Below, piece after piece: positions 18,085-27,835 of a stretch of 64,000 nucleotides of DNA; the first letter of the stretch is position 1; each line of letters starts with the position of its first letter. Where the stretch lies: assembly GCF_021654655.1 (NCBI RefSeq), contig NZ_AP025225.1, forward strand, positions 186,001-250,000. The letters are read 5' to 3'. This DNA comes from Candidatus Hydrogenosomobacter endosymbioticus. Its GTDB lineage: Bacteria; Pseudomonadota; Alphaproteobacteria; Holosporales; GW7. The notes under the pieces were generated by a model. That model worked only from the letters and a program-made list of their open reading frames with translations. It had not been told where the DNA came from and ran no database searches. A program made the translations under genes and the position numbers.

Positions 18085-20298
18085 CTACACCAAAGACAAT
18101 TGCTCGCTAAAAGCATCTCTTTTCTTTGATATGAACTCTGCTTCTTTGAATAATTTCCGCTCTGTGTGCTCCCGCTTCTTGCCAGGATTAAAACCATTTC
18201 TAGGACGCAAATACCCAACTACTCTCGTCCACACAAGCGTATCTTTCCCGCAGCTCGGGCACTTAGGATTGTCTCCAGGTATGTATCCGTGCTCAGTACA
18301 TGTAGAGAATACAGGAGTTATGGTAAACTGCGGCAAGCTGTAATTATAAACTACACTTCTTACAAACCTTTTGCACGATTCCCCAGATTTTAGCTTCTCG
18401 CTCATATACAGATGAAGCGTTGTGCCGCCGGTATACTTACACTGAAGCTTATCCTGTTTTTCAAGAGCATAATATGGGTCATCAGTGAAGTCAGCTGGAA
18501 GCTGGCTGCTGTTCGTATAGTATACACTGTCTCCACTTCCAGACTGAATGATATCTGCATACCGAGCGCGGTCCTCTTTTGCAAGCCTGTGCGACGCCCC
18601 TTCAGCAGGCGTTGCTTCTATGTTATAGAGGTTCCCAGTTTCTTTCTGGTATTGCTTTATGGTTTTTTTCATAAAGTCTAAAATCTCTATGCAAAAATCT
18701 ATTCCTTCGGGCGAGCTTATATTTATCGCTCCATCGCTAAAGTTTAAAAGCATCTCGTTCATACCGTTGACGCCTATAGTACTGAAATGGTTGTGAAACC
18801 CGCGCAGATAACGCTTTGTGTATGGATAAAGCCCTCTGTTATACATGTCTTGAACGAACACACGCTTCTTTTCAAGAATTGACCTAGAGAGAAGCATCAG
18901 CCGATCGAGCTCTTCCAACAACGCGTCTTTATTTCCCTTAAATCTATACCCAAGACGAGCCATGTTTACTGTTATAACACCTATAGACCCAGTCATTTCT
19001 GCTGACCCAAACAGGCCGTTGCCACGCTTCACAAGCTCCCGAAGATCCAATTGAAGCCTGCAACACATGCTGCGCACAGCATCAGGCGTAAATGCGTCCG
19101 GGTTTGGAACTCTGTTTCCATTCTCGTCTTCTACGTATTGGCTTCCAACAAAATTCTGAAAATATGCTCCTCCAACGGTAGCGGTGTTTTCAAACAACAC
19201 ATTCGCCGCTTTGCTGTCCCAATCAAAATCCTCAGTAATATTTACATTTGTCAGAGGGAACGTAAATGGCTGACCATTCCCGTCTCCATCCTGCATAACT
19301 TCATAGAACGCGACGTCAAGCATTTCCATCTCTTTTTGAAAGTCTTTATACGTGAGTTTGTTAGGACTTTCTGCGCCTCTTTCATTTGCTCTCGCAGTAA
19401 GGCTTTCGTCCGAAATCCCGTCGAACAAATGTCTGTTGTTGCACATAGGCACTTGTCCGCGCAGATCCTTTGGGCAAGTGAAGTCTAGGGTTACATTAGT
19501 AAATGCCGTCTGCCCTCCTCTAGTCGGAACGTTAAGGTTATATACGAAATATCTAACAGCGCGCTTTACTTCTTTTTCAGACAAATTGTCTTTGAATACA
19601 TACGGTGCTAGGTATGTATCGAATGAACTAAAAGCCTGAGCTCCGGCCCATTCCGCCTGTAACACGGTCAAGAAATTTACCATCTGTCCAAGCGCCTCCA
19701 TAAGGTGTTTAGGCGGCCTGCTCGCAGCTTTCCCAAACACTCCGTTAAACCCTTCGTTCAAAAGAGAGCGAAGGCTCCAGCCAGCGCAATACGCCGTTAG
19801 ACAATCTAAGTCGTGAATGTGAATGTCAGCGTTTCTGTGTGCCGCAGCTTCTTCCTTAGAAAATACTATATCAAGCCAATAGTTCGCGATTACTTTTCCA
19901 GAGATCTTGTTCGCAAGCCCAACGCTACTGAAATCCAGGTTTGCATTCTCGTTTATCCTCCAATCTTGCCTGTTTGTATATTCTTCTATTGTCTGCGCGC
20001 AGTTTATAGAAGTTCCCCTACTCTCTCGCATAGACTCTCTCCGCATCAGAAAAGACCTCAAAACATCAAATAAGTTTGCATGCTCAAGCTCTTGCTTGAC
20101 TATATTCATGCAAGAATCTATATCTACAGGGTTTTCTTTTCTCAGCCTATCTTCAAGGGTTTTACAAAATTCAGACGAAGATCCGCGTATACCAGAAGCA
20201 TCAAAAGCTTCATTTAGCTCATCATATACAGTTTTTGGCATAAGGTCTTTCAGGTTTTCTACGCCGCACTTCCAGTTAAAAGACATATTATCAAACAC
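18085..20298 (-). CDS. nrdD: anaerobic (class III) ribonucleoside-triphosphate reductase
   Basis: Glycyl-radical enzyme that makes deoxyribonucleotides from ribonucleotides without oxygen. The C-terminal radical site is VVGYLRP, preceded by a zinc site of the type C-x2-H-G, C-x2-C (CTEHGYIPGDNPKCPSCG). The barrel is complete, with HIHDLDCLTAYCAGWSL, PTRGGQTAFTNVTLDF and PFTFPLTNVNIT visible. There is no obvious N-terminal ATP-cone. An AAGGAGG site precedes the ATG. The activating radical-SAM enzyme NrdG must be encoded elsewhere, since it is not adjacent. The enzyme is destroyed by oxygen, so its retention argues for growth under low oxygen. This type is common in Firmicutes and Bacteroidetes, and transfer is possible. 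Confidence 0.94.
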   Translation of the reverse strand: MFDNMSFNWKCGVENLKDLMPKTVYDELNEAFDASGIRGSSSEFCKTLEDRLRKENPVDIDSCMNIVKQELEHANLFDVLRSFLMRRESMRESRGTSINCAQTIEEYTNRQDWRINENANLDFSSVGLANKISGKVIANYWLDIVFSKEEAAAHRNADIHIHDLDCLTAYCAGWSLRSLLNEGFNGVFGKAASRPPKHLMEALGQMVNFLTVLQAEWAGAQAFSSFDTYLAPYVFKDNLSEKEVKRAVRYFVYNLNVPTRGGQTAFTNVTLDFTCPKDLRGQVPMCNNRHLFDGISDESLTARANERGAESPNKLTYKDFQKEMEMLDVAFYEVMQDGDGNGQPFTFPLTNVNITEDFDWDSKAANVLFENTATVGGAYFQNFVGSQYVEDENGNRVPNPDAFTPDAVRSMCCRLQLDLRELVKRGNGLFGSAEMTGSIGVITVNMARLGYRFKGNKDALLEELDRLMLLSRSILEKKRVFVQDMYNRGLYPYTKRYLRGFHNHFSTIGVNGMNEMLLNFSDGAINISSPEGIDFCIEILDFMKKTIKQYQKETGNLYNIEATPAEGASHRLAKEDRARYADIIQSGSGDSVYYTNSSQLPADFTDDPYYALEKQDKLQCKYTGGTTLHLYMSEKLKSGESCKRFVRSVVYNYSLPQFTITPVFSTCTEHGYIPGDNPKCPSCGKDTLVWTRVVGYLRPRNGFNPGKKREHTERKLFKEAEFISKKRDAFSEQLSLV

Positions 20299-20532
20299 AT
20301 CGACCTCCTTGCCGCAACGAATAAAAATATTGCGGTCACAACAATAAACTTATCAGCAATCGGCTACATTCAGAGTGTAACACCGTCTGGTTTTTTTGTA
20401 AAACTTCATATTTTTTTAATAATTTCTTTGATATGTGAATTTTTTGTTTGTTTTATTATACTACAAAATTCGTTTCCATATCTGCGTCTTGCCTAGTTTT
20501 GAATTTGTCTCAAAGCGCAATTTTTGAAAAAA

Positions 20533-22746
20533 TTATTTCCCAGAAAACATCAAATGAAATCCATTTTTATCACAAAATATCATACAACCCATATTTTTTG
20601 GTAATTGATCTATTATCAAAACGCGTTTGTCATCCGTTTTGAAATTTGTTTTTTTAGCTATTACAAAGTCTGTGTGATATTTTTTCATATAAAATTCATT
20701 AAGCTCATCGCATACCAATATGCTGAACCCTTTTGGAGTCGAAATAACGCTAAACATTTCTGATGTTGCCTGATCTTCTTTGCTAAATTTTTGGACATGC
20801 TCTGCGCCGAAGGCTCTTTTCCATTGAGCGACAGCAAAACGTCCAGACATTTTCGTTGACACAAGCATTTTTTTTCTATCGTAGTCTATAAACGCGAGGA
20901 CTTTATGATCTGGATCTATTACGAAGTCAGGTTTATAAGAAAAGAAAATACCAGAAAATCCCATTATAAAAACAATAATTCCAAAAATTCGTAACCGAGA
21001 TTTAAATAGGCAAATAAAAATCCCCCCAGCAATGCTTATAATCAGAAACATTTTTGGATATGGAGCAACGTTCCAAACCAAAAAAGATAAATTTTCAGAG
21101 CTTATCTTCGCTGTTTTATACAGAAGCTCTATACTTTTTCCCCATACTGGGAAGAGCGCAGATTCTATGCCGAATGGCATGCTGGCCATAGTCAATATTC
21201 CAATCGGAGCTATTAGAAATACCGTTATAGGAACTGCTATTATATTTGCCAGTATACTTTGTACTGAGATTTGATGGAAATAAAACATCGTAAATGGAAC
21301 AGTTGCTACAGTTGCAACGGCCGTTGAATGTATCGAATTAGAGAAAAATTTTCGTATTTTTTCATAAGCAACGTATAAGGACGAGGCCAGTCCCGTTTGC
21401 CTATGCTTTATCAATTTTGGCGGTCGGTTTCTAGTTTCCTCATGCATTACTTCGTTCGCTTTATGTTCATAAAATGCGGCTAATGCAGCAACTGCCGCGA
21501 ACGATAGCTGAAAACTTATGCTCATAAGTGCGAATGGGTCAAAGGCGAGTATAAAAGACGCGGCTATTGCTAAAGTTCTGAGAGAATCTGTCCTTCTAGA
21601 GATTAAAGTTGAGAACACTGCTGCGAACATCATTATGCATGCTCTCTGCGCAGGATAGTTTTTCCCGGATATCTGCAGATACATGAGCCCAACCATAAGA
21701 GCCGCAATAGACGATATTCTGTATAGATTTACCCGCAAAGCAACATAAGGAAAAAGCGATAGGAGGCGGTAGAACACAGCGAAACATATAAAGGATACTA
21801 TGGAAAGGTGGAGTCCGGATATTGCAAGTATGTGCGACAGTCCAGAATCAGAAAATTGTTGTGTAACCTCGCGAGGAAGCGCCGCTTTATCCCCAGTGAC
21901 AAGCGCGCACGCAATCGCTCCGCACGGAGGTGCGAGGTTTTTGTGTATGGTCCTTGTTATGTGATTGCGAAGACTGCTAATCCTGGAAGTTATAGCACCA
22001 TCGTTCGAGCTGATCACGCGTATCTTCGATACAGAAAACCCGCGAGCTCCAACTCCTTGTAAAAACGCAGAAAACTTCGGGTCAAAAGATCCAGAAAAAA
22101 GCTGGCTAGCAATGGGAGTCAAAAAAACCTTTAAGCGTATTCTTTGACCATTTTCAAGAGGAATGTCGTCAGACTTTATATTGATCACCGCTTTGCTCGG
22201 AAGTCCGTTTTGATGTATCTCGCCAATCGTCACTCTTTGAAATAACCTAGTTTTCGACGCTGTATGCTCTATGTTTTCTATCATTCCTTCTATATATACT
22301 GGTTTTTCTTGATTTATAAATATCGTATAAGGCGCGCTTAGGTTTGCTGTTTTTATGTACGTCGTATAAAATCCGATAAAAATGAATAAAGTCGCTTTAG
22401 AAAAAAACGTAAATAGAGGGATTTGGTGTTTTTTATATAAAACATGAAAAAAAACTGATATAAAAGCTCCGAAGATGCATGTAATTAAAAAATCATTACT
22501 TCCTATGATGTCTATATTTTCTTTAAGGTTGAAGCAAAATGCAAAAAAAATAGATATCCCAAGTCCTATTCCTATCGGAGCCCACAGAATCCAATTATGG
22601 TATTCGTCTGATACGAACTCGTTTACTCTATAAAATAAGAACGAAACTGAGCTAGAGAAAACCTCAAGCAATCTAATTATCCTAAACCCGGATAATACCA
22701 AAGACGCGCACGAAACCAAGAAGGAGCCAACAACCCTGACGTCCAC
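20533..22746 (-). CDS. comEC: ComEC/Rec2-type DNA uptake channel
   Basis: Polytopic inner-membrane protein of the family that carries single-stranded DNA across the membrane in natural transformation. The N-terminal domain (about 40-235) has hydrophobic segments and an OB-like region; the competence core follows with SGLSHILAISGLHLSIVSF, YPAQRACIMM and FDPFALMSISFQLSFAAVAAL. About ten transmembrane helices are visible. The C-terminal 120 residues lack the metallo-beta-lactamase histidine motifs of the Bacillus protein, which is usual for alphaproteobacterial members. No other competence gene lies in the window, so uptake is possible rather than established. Confidence 0.93.
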   Translation of the reverse strand: MDVRVVGSFLVSCASLVLSGFRIIRLLEVFSSSVSFLFYRVNEFVSDEYHNWILWAPIGIGLGISIFFAFCFNLKENIDIIGSNDFLITCIFGAFISVFFHVLYKKHQIPLFTFFSKATLFIFIGFYTTYIKTANLSAPYTIFINQEKPVYIEGMIENIEHTASKTRLFQRVTIGEIHQNGLPSKAVINIKSDDIPLENGQRIRLKVFLTPIASQLFSGSFDPKFSAFLQGVGARGFSVSKIRVISSNDGAITSRISSLRNHITRTIHKNLAPPCGAIACALVTGDKAALPREVTQQFSDSGLSHILAISGLHLSIVSFICFAVFYRLLSLFPYVALRVNLYRISSIAALMVGLMYLQISGKNYPAQRACIMMFAAVFSTLISRRTDSLRTLAIAASFILAFDPFALMSISFQLSFAAVAALAAFYEHKANEVMHEETRNRPPKLIKHRQTGLASSLYVAYEKIRKFFSNSIHSTAVATVATVPFTMFYFHQISVQSILANIIAVPITVFLIAPIGILTMASMPFGIESALFPVWGKSIELLYKTAKISSENLSFLVWNVAPYPKMFLIISIAGGIFICLFKSRLRIFGIIVFIMGFSGIFFSYKPDFVIDPDHKVLAFIDYDRKKMLVSTKMSGRFAVAQWKRAFGAEHVQKFSKEDQATSEMFSVISTPKGFSILVCDELNEFYMKKYHTDFVIAKKTNFKTDDKRVLIIDQLPKNMGCMIFCDKNGFHLMFSGK

Positions 22747-22774
22747 AAAATACCCTCGCCACGGAAAACGAAAG

Positions 22775-22847
22775 CAGGCGCTATAGGATTCGAACCTATG
22801 ACCCGCTGATTAAGAGTCAACTGCTCTACCAACTGAGCTAAGCGCCC
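22775..22847 (-). tRNA. tRNA-Lys (CTT)
   Basis: On the minus strand: acceptor GGGCGCT with AGCGCCT, D arm GCTC-GAGC, anticodon stem GTTGA/TCAGC around loop CTCTTAA, anticodon CTT, and T arm with TTCGAAT. Discriminator G; the 3' CCA is not encoded. It begins 28 bases beyond the start of comEC. Confidence 0.96.
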
Positions 22848-23004
22848 ACATTCTGCCGTATTCTACCACAGCAAATTAGTAAATTCTAGATAAATTTGAT
22901 TTATAAAACAGTTTTACAGACGGAAATAGACGAAACCGCCTCAAATATCTCAAAACAGAGCTGTATAAAGACGCATGCTGCAAAAGCATCCAGCCCTTTT
23001 TGTT

Positions 23005-23520
23005 TTATTGACCACTATTCAGCAAATCCGAGACAGCTTGTTTTTCATGTTCTAACACGGCTATGTTTTCTCGCTCATCTCCAACAGCTTTCGCTATTTT
23101 GTCTATTATAGCATTGACAAGAGAGTGGCTATTAGACAAAAGCATCATATGGCTCAGTTCTATGTATTCGTCTATCACAACAGCTGCCGGCACAGAACCG
23201 AAAAAAAGCAACTCGCACACTGCGTTTTCTAGTATGCACCTTGTGCTTAATTCGAGCTTATTTATATCCCACTTATCAGGAAGAGCCCCAGATATAGCAG
23301 AATCTATTTTTTCCATATTGTCGCACACAGCATTGAATAAGTTGCGCAGATGAGGAAAGTCTATTTTCGCTATATAGCCATTAAAAAACTTATACCCATT
23401 ATTATCAACTAAATTCCAATCGACAAATTCTCGAAAGTCCTCATCACAACAACGGTCGTTGAATCTATGCAAAAAAAGAACCTGCACAGCAGCTATTCTT
23501 GCAACTCTTCTAGGCAACAT
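23005..23520 (-). CDS. nusB: transcription antitermination factor NusB
   Basis: All-helical RNA-binding protein that with NusE binds boxA in rRNA operons to prevent early termination. The N-terminus RRVARIAAVQVLFLHRF and the C-terminal half AVVIDEYIELSHMM and SLVNAIIDKIAK are family-typical. ATG 23520 is chosen because GGAG lies six bases upstream. The middle (residues about 25-75) is divergent. At 171 residues it is a little long for the family. ribH and ribE, frequent upstream neighbours in alphaproteobacteria, are missing here. Confidence 0.9.
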   Translation of the reverse strand: MLPRRVARIAAVQVLFLHRFNDRCCDEDFREFVDWNLVDNNGYKFFNGYIAKIDFPHLRNLFNAVCDNMEKIDSAISGALPDKWDINKLELSTRCILENAVCELLFFGSVPAAVVIDEYIELSHMMLLSNSHSLVNAIIDKIAKAVGDERENIAVLEHEKQAVSDLLNSGQ

Positions 23521-23846
23521 TAAGAGCTCCAAAGTCTAAAAACACGATACACAAAAAAACACTCACAAAATCACAGCCCTTATCAAAGATCACAGATCAC
23601 ACACAACTTCGCAGCAACGCATGAAGTACCTAGTGTCAGAGCCACATTATAGCAAAAAACATTCATATCGCAATGCGTCACGACAATGTATACACATCCT
23701 GATCGCTAAACACTACCTAACCTACATTGATCGACTAAAAGTCCAAACACAAACCGAAATTCAAAAACTGTTTTTTCTATTGTTAATTGCTGTGCTAATG
23801 GTATAGCATTACGCATCGTGTTGTCGATCAATTATTTTTTCGTGCT
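23521..23846. other. intergenic region between divergent nusB and sulfatase-like gene
   Basis: About 320 AT-rich bases without a convincing gene. It must hold the promoters of both flanking divergent genes. A possible promoter for the rightward gene is TTGTTA followed after 16 bases by TATAGC (about 23780-23808), which is a weak match. Confidence 0.4.
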
Positions 23847-25463
23847 ATGTCGATTGGTAAGAAAAAGCTTTTAGTTGCGCTTGATCTCTTGGCAAAAGCT
23901 GTTTTCATAGCGACCCCAACGGCGATTATTATATTGAATTTTCTTACCGTCAACAAAAACGAGCTATTTGACTATGTTGGGCTATTCCTCGCCGCTGTAA
24001 GCATATTTTCTTGTTCTGCCGCATTTGCGCTAGCAATACGAACTTTTTCTAGCAACGAACACATAGTAACGTCATACTCCGTACTAGTTTTTTTCATGTA
24101 TTCAACTGCCTTGAGAAGTATACAGCTTATGATGTATAGAATGGGGCTTGGCGATTTAATAAAATTTACTGAGGTATATTTTGCTATTGCTTGGACGCTG
24201 ATTTTTTCCGCGATGGTAGTTGTTTTAATAAAGCTGTCCAGTAGGAAATTTTTTGTGGTGTTTTCGAAATATTTGCTTACAACGGCACTTATATCGCAAT
24301 CCATAGCGTATTATTACAACAACTCATCTATAGAACGCAGTATAAATGTACATTCTTTTGGCAAGCTCAATAAAACTCCAAACGTATATTTTTTCGTGAT
24401 CGACGCGTATCCTCATAAAGATACCATCAAAGAACTATTCGAAGCTGATGACCCGCTATCTCAGGGCCTTAGTTCCAGAGGCTTTGTTATAGCAGAAAAA
24501 TCGTTTGCTAACTATCCGTTTACCCCTATGTCTGTTAGCTCTCAGTTGATGTGCGAGTATTATTCCGATAATGAAAATCTTGCATGGTCTGTTATAAGAG
24601 GAGGGAAAAGCAACGTCGTACGAACGTTTATGAAAAACGGATACAATATATATCTGAATGTAGGAAAAATATCTAATTCAGCATCTTTGCATGAAACTTT
24701 GCTTAACATGCTGTCTCAAACAATTTTGACAAGCGTAGTGAAACTAAGTCATTTTGTGCAATATCTCGAGCCTATAGATATTGTCCAGTTCATACGTGAT
24801 AGAAATTCAGGCGGGAGCAATTTTGTATATGCGCATTTTTTTCAAGTACACGACAATGCTGTTACTGATGAAAGAGGGAAAATTGTAACCCATGAGTTCG
24901 AGATGGTTCTTGACGACAACAGATCCCATTTCATGAAGAGTATAAAAGATTTTTCACAGAAATTTTTAGCTCTTATAGATGAGATACGTCTACGAGATAA
25001 AAGCGCTGTTGTTTTAGTCAACAGCGACCACGGACTTCCAGTTTTTATCGGCAATGATTTTAGCAGAAAAGATTTTTTGTTCATGAAAAACGCAAGGCAT
25101 GGAGAGCTGATACAGCTTTGGTTTAAAACGGCCATTTGCGCCATTAAAAAAGTTAAGGACGGCGGAATGAGCGACATATGGAAATATAGGCAGAAAAATT
25201 TTGTTGGAGTGTTCGTTCCGGTCGACTCTGATAATCTCAAGAATAGCGTGAAAGCTTCTGAGTTTGCCAACCCCATATCAAACATAAACTTGTTTCGCGT
25301 TTTGTTTTCGCATTTAGGAATAAAAAATTTGCCCAAAATATCAGACGAAGTTTTCGTATCTACTCTGGCGGCGAAAAAAGGCGGACACGCCGAGTTCAAG
25401 CTTATAAAAGCACCATATATAAGAGACTCTTTATACAAAAACGGAAATAAAAATAAAAAATAA
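23847..25463 (+). CDS. membrane-anchored sulfatase/phosphoethanolamine transferase-like protein
   Basis: Five or so N-terminal transmembrane segments (about residues 8-155) are followed by a periplasmic alkaline phosphatase-superfamily domain. The first metal-binding strand reads NVYFFVIDAYPHKDT; ANYPFTPMSVSSQL carries the likely Thr/Ser nucleophile; the late metal site is VVLVNSDHGLPVF. Relatives transfer phosphoethanolamine or phosphoglycerol to envelope glycans or lipids, or hydrolyse sulfate esters; the substrate cannot be told from the sequence. It ends in a basic tail (YKNGNKNKK). The gene is single, 140 bases before recF. Length is within the normal range. Confidence 0.82.
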   Translation: MSIGKKKLLVALDLLAKAVFIATPTAIIILNFLTVNKNELFDYVGLFLAAVSIFSCSAAFALAIRTFSSNEHIVTSYSVLVFFMYSTALRSIQLMMYRMGLGDLIKFTEVYFAIAWTLIFSAMVVVLIKLSSRKFFVVFSKYLLTTALISQSIAYYYNNSSIERSINVHSFGKLNKTPNVYFFVIDAYPHKDTIKELFEADDPLSQGLSSRGFVIAEKSFANYPFTPMSVSSQLMCEYYSDNENLAWSVIRGGKSNVVRTFMKNGYNIYLNVGKISNSASLHETLLNMLSQTILTSVVKLSHFVQYLEPIDIVQFIRDRNSGGSNFVYAHFFQVHDNAVTDERGKIVTHEFEMVLDDNRSHFMKSIKDFSQKFLALIDEIRLRDKSAVVLVNSDHGLPVFIGNDFSRKDFLFMKNARHGELIQLWFKTAICAIKKVKDGGMSDIWKYRQKNFVGVFVPVDSDNLKNSVKASEFANPISNINLFRVLFSHLGIKNLPKISDEVFVSTLAAKKGGHAEFKLIKAPYIRDSLYKNGNKNKK

Positions 25464-25604
25464 GGTATGGCGGGCGCGAGCGCTAAACGTTTTCGCGCAA
25501 AAGTATTTTTTGGTGCGTTTGGCTTGCTCGTACTTGGTTCGTGATCCTCGCTTCGAAAAAGTATTTGGCGCGCAGGAATTGTATAAGGAGGTTTATTAGT
25601 ATTA

Positions 25605-26708
25605 ATGTTTTCCAATTTACGCATTTCGCTTGAATCGTTCCGGTCATATAAAAGCTTAAACATGGAGTTTCCGTTCGGCGTAGTGTGCTTACACGGTAAA
25701 AACGGCATAGGAAAAACAAATTTGCTAGAAGCTCTATCACTTTTATCACCAGGCAGAGGAATGCGCAAAGTTGCCTCTAATTCTGTGTTTCAGAATAATT
25801 CTGCAAATACGCCGTGGAGAGCTCAAATAGAATTCATCACAGATTCAGGTCCTCTACGCATTATGACAACAGCGAACGCAGCATCTAACCGAAGAGAGAT
25901 ATACTTAAATGATGTTCTTCTAAAAAAACACTCAGATATTGCAGACCTAATGTCATTGAACTGGATTACACCAACAATGGATAAACTATTTTCAGAAGGG
26001 AAAACAGCTCGCCGTCGCTTTTTTGACAGGATCACATTTTCCATTTTTCCAAAGTATGCAGACCACATAATTTCATACGAAAAAGCTATGCGCGAGCGGC
26101 AATATTTGCTCGCTGAAAATCGGTATAGTTCCTCCTCTTGGTGTGATTGCTTAGAGTCTCTAATGGCAGAAAATGCAATAGCAATAGCCGAGTATAGAAT
26201 GCGCGCAATCAGTCTTATAGAAAGCGAAATACGAAACTGCGTAAATGGATTTCCGAAGGCAACCTTTTCTCTAACAGGAGAATTTGAAAACCTTATAAAA
26301 GAGAATTTTTGTCAAAAGGCCAAAGAATCGTTTATAGAAATGCTAAAAACCTCAAGGTCTACAGATTCCGGAAAATCAGGCGCAAAAGCTGGCATTCATA
26401 AAACTTTATTCTCTGTCACGCACGAGAATGGACAAGAAGCTTCCCTCTGCTCAACAGGAGAGCAAAAGGCCATTTTGGTTTCCATAATACTCGCAGTAAC
26501 CATAGTCTCAAAAAAAATGGAGAAAGACGCAATTACAATGCTGCTTATCGATGAAGTAGCGGCCCATTTAGATGACGACAAGCGAGAGCGACTTTTCGAC
26601 GAACTGATATCCATGAAAATTTCAGTGTGGTTGACAGGAACCGATGCTGGAATATTTTCTTCTATGCTAGGCAGAGCACATGTTGTGGACCTAGAAAAAG
26701 TTTTATAA
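25605..26708 (+). CDS. recF: DNA replication and repair protein RecF
   Basis: SMC-like ATPase that, with RecO and RecR, loads RecA at gapped DNA. Walker A is GKNGIGKT at 31-38 and the N-terminal SFRSYKSLNMEF is characteristic. The signature region SLCSTGEQKAILVSIILA and Walker B LLIDEVAAHLDDDKRERLF are intact. The D-loop follows in the same block. Length of 367 residues is normal. recF commonly sits in a dnaA-dnaN-recF-gyrB cluster, but here it stands alone, in keeping with the scattered gene order of the window. Confidence 0.95.
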   Translation: MFSNLRISLESFRSYKSLNMEFPFGVVCLHGKNGIGKTNLLEALSLLSPGRGMRKVASNSVFQNNSANTPWRAQIEFITDSGPLRIMTTANAASNRREIYLNDVLLKKHSDIADLMSLNWITPTMDKLFSEGKTARRRFFDRITFSIFPKYADHIISYEKAMRERQYLLAENRYSSSSWCDCLESLMAENAIAIAEYRMRAISLIESEIRNCVNGFPKATFSLTGEFENLIKENFCQKAKESFIEMLKTSRSTDSGKSGAKAGIHKTLFSVTHENGQEASLCSTGEQKAILVSIILAVTIVSKKMEKDAITMLLIDEVAAHLDDDKRERLFDELISMKISVWLTGTDAGIFSSMLGRAHVVDLEKVL

Positions 26709-27118
26709 AGAGAAATGGAGCAAGAAAAAAGCTTAGTTCTAAATTTATACCAAGAGAAAACAATAAAAAGCCAATACCCATATGCCAACCTCTCTTCAAG
26801 CTCTTCCTTAGTTGCTGACCACAAAAAAGCAGGCTTAGAATGGGGTTTTTATCTGTCGTTGAAGCTTGCTGACTGATACTGACGCAGGACGGTAACCCCG
26901 CCCCGGCGATAGGAATTGACAGCATTAGGGCTGTGGCTGGTACTCAAGCTTCACACTTGCAAACAAGACAGTTTCACCAATAATATAAAGCCGCATGCTC
27001 CAGAAAAAACAGGTCGGACACCCCCGCTTCGAGCAATACACCTGCCTTCTCTTTCATTCTCGCAGCATCCGCCCCACAATGACAGAGTTCATAAAGTCCA
27101 AATTTATGTTGTCGCAGA
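26709..27118. other. 410-base intergenic region between recF and rnd
   Basis: No frame here has both a good start signal and recognisable content. The sequence is more GC-rich and less AT-biased around 26880-27060 than normal spacers in this window (for example GGTAACCCCGCCCCGGCG at about 26890). I looked for tmRNA, SRP RNA and 6S RNA hallmarks and saw none. It may be a decayed gene or an unrecognised RNA. Confidence 0.35.
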
Positions 27119-27745
27119 TCACTTATGATGAGCAAATATATCTTCCGAAAAACCGATTGCATCAAGCTGAGATCGAACAGGAATACATCTGCAAACATCT
27201 AAGAAAAGCTCATACCTCTCTTCTCTTTTCAAAATCTCGTTGAGTTTTTCTTTAAGGTCGTGAAGGTATAACACGTCGTTTGCTGCATACGATTTTTGCG
27301 CATCAGTGAGAAACTTAGCGCCCCAATAAGAACTTCTTTCTGTTTTCGATATATCAACCCCGAGAAGCTCATGACATAACTCTCGCAAACTATGTCTCTC
27401 TGTGTACGTTCTGCTTAATACAGAAGCTATTCTTGTGCAATACACTGGCTTACATAAAATTCCCATCGACTTATACAAAAGCGCAACATCAAATCGGGCA
27501 AAATGAAAGATTTTTTCTATATTTTCATTGCTTAAAAGAGCCCTGAGCCGTGGCGCTTCCTGCACGTTACGATCTATTTGCACTAAGTGGCACACTCCAT
27601 CTCCGAACGTAAGCTGCACGAGACACAAACGGTCCCTATAGTGAGCAAGCCCCATAGCCTCGGTATCCACAGCGACACTATCCCCAAACTCCAAATCATC
27701 TGGGAGGTCGCTGTGATACAACTTTATAGTCTTTACTTTTCTCAT
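27119..27745 (-). CDS. rnd: ribonuclease D-like 3'-5' exonuclease
   Basis: DEDDy exonuclease domain of the RNase D family, involved in tRNA and stable-RNA 3' maturation. Exo I is SVAVDTEAMGL, with the catalytic D-x-E at 27-29; Exo II is IFHFARFDVALL; Exo III is YAANDVLYLHDL with the diagnostic tyrosine. At 208 residues it lacks the C-terminal HRDC domains of the E. coli protein; this short form is widespread in alphaproteobacteria. It is a single gene with no obvious operon partner. Confidence 0.92.
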   Translation of the reverse strand: MRKVKTIKLYHSDLPDDLEFGDSVAVDTEAMGLAHYRDRLCLVQLTFGDGVCHLVQIDRNVQEAPRLRALLSNENIEKIFHFARFDVALLYKSMGILCKPVYCTRIASVLSRTYTERHSLRELCHELLGVDISKTERSSYWGAKFLTDAQKSYAANDVLYLHDLKEKLNEILKREERYELFLDVCRCIPVRSQLDAIGFSEDIFAHHK

Positions 27746-27835
27746 CAGAACACAACATCCATAAGCTCTTCACCAGTAGACAGCGCCATTCGTATGGCTA
27801 AATGTATTCAAAAGTGAGCTATTTGTAAAGACGGC

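Noticed and set aside
24842-25768. 308-codon leftward frame opposite the sulfatase-like gene and recF
   Set aside because: Overlaps two well-supported genes on the other strand and has no recognisable content.
26709-27118. tmRNA or SRP RNA
   Set aside because: Neither the tRNA-like ends nor the SRP apical motif could be found on either strand.
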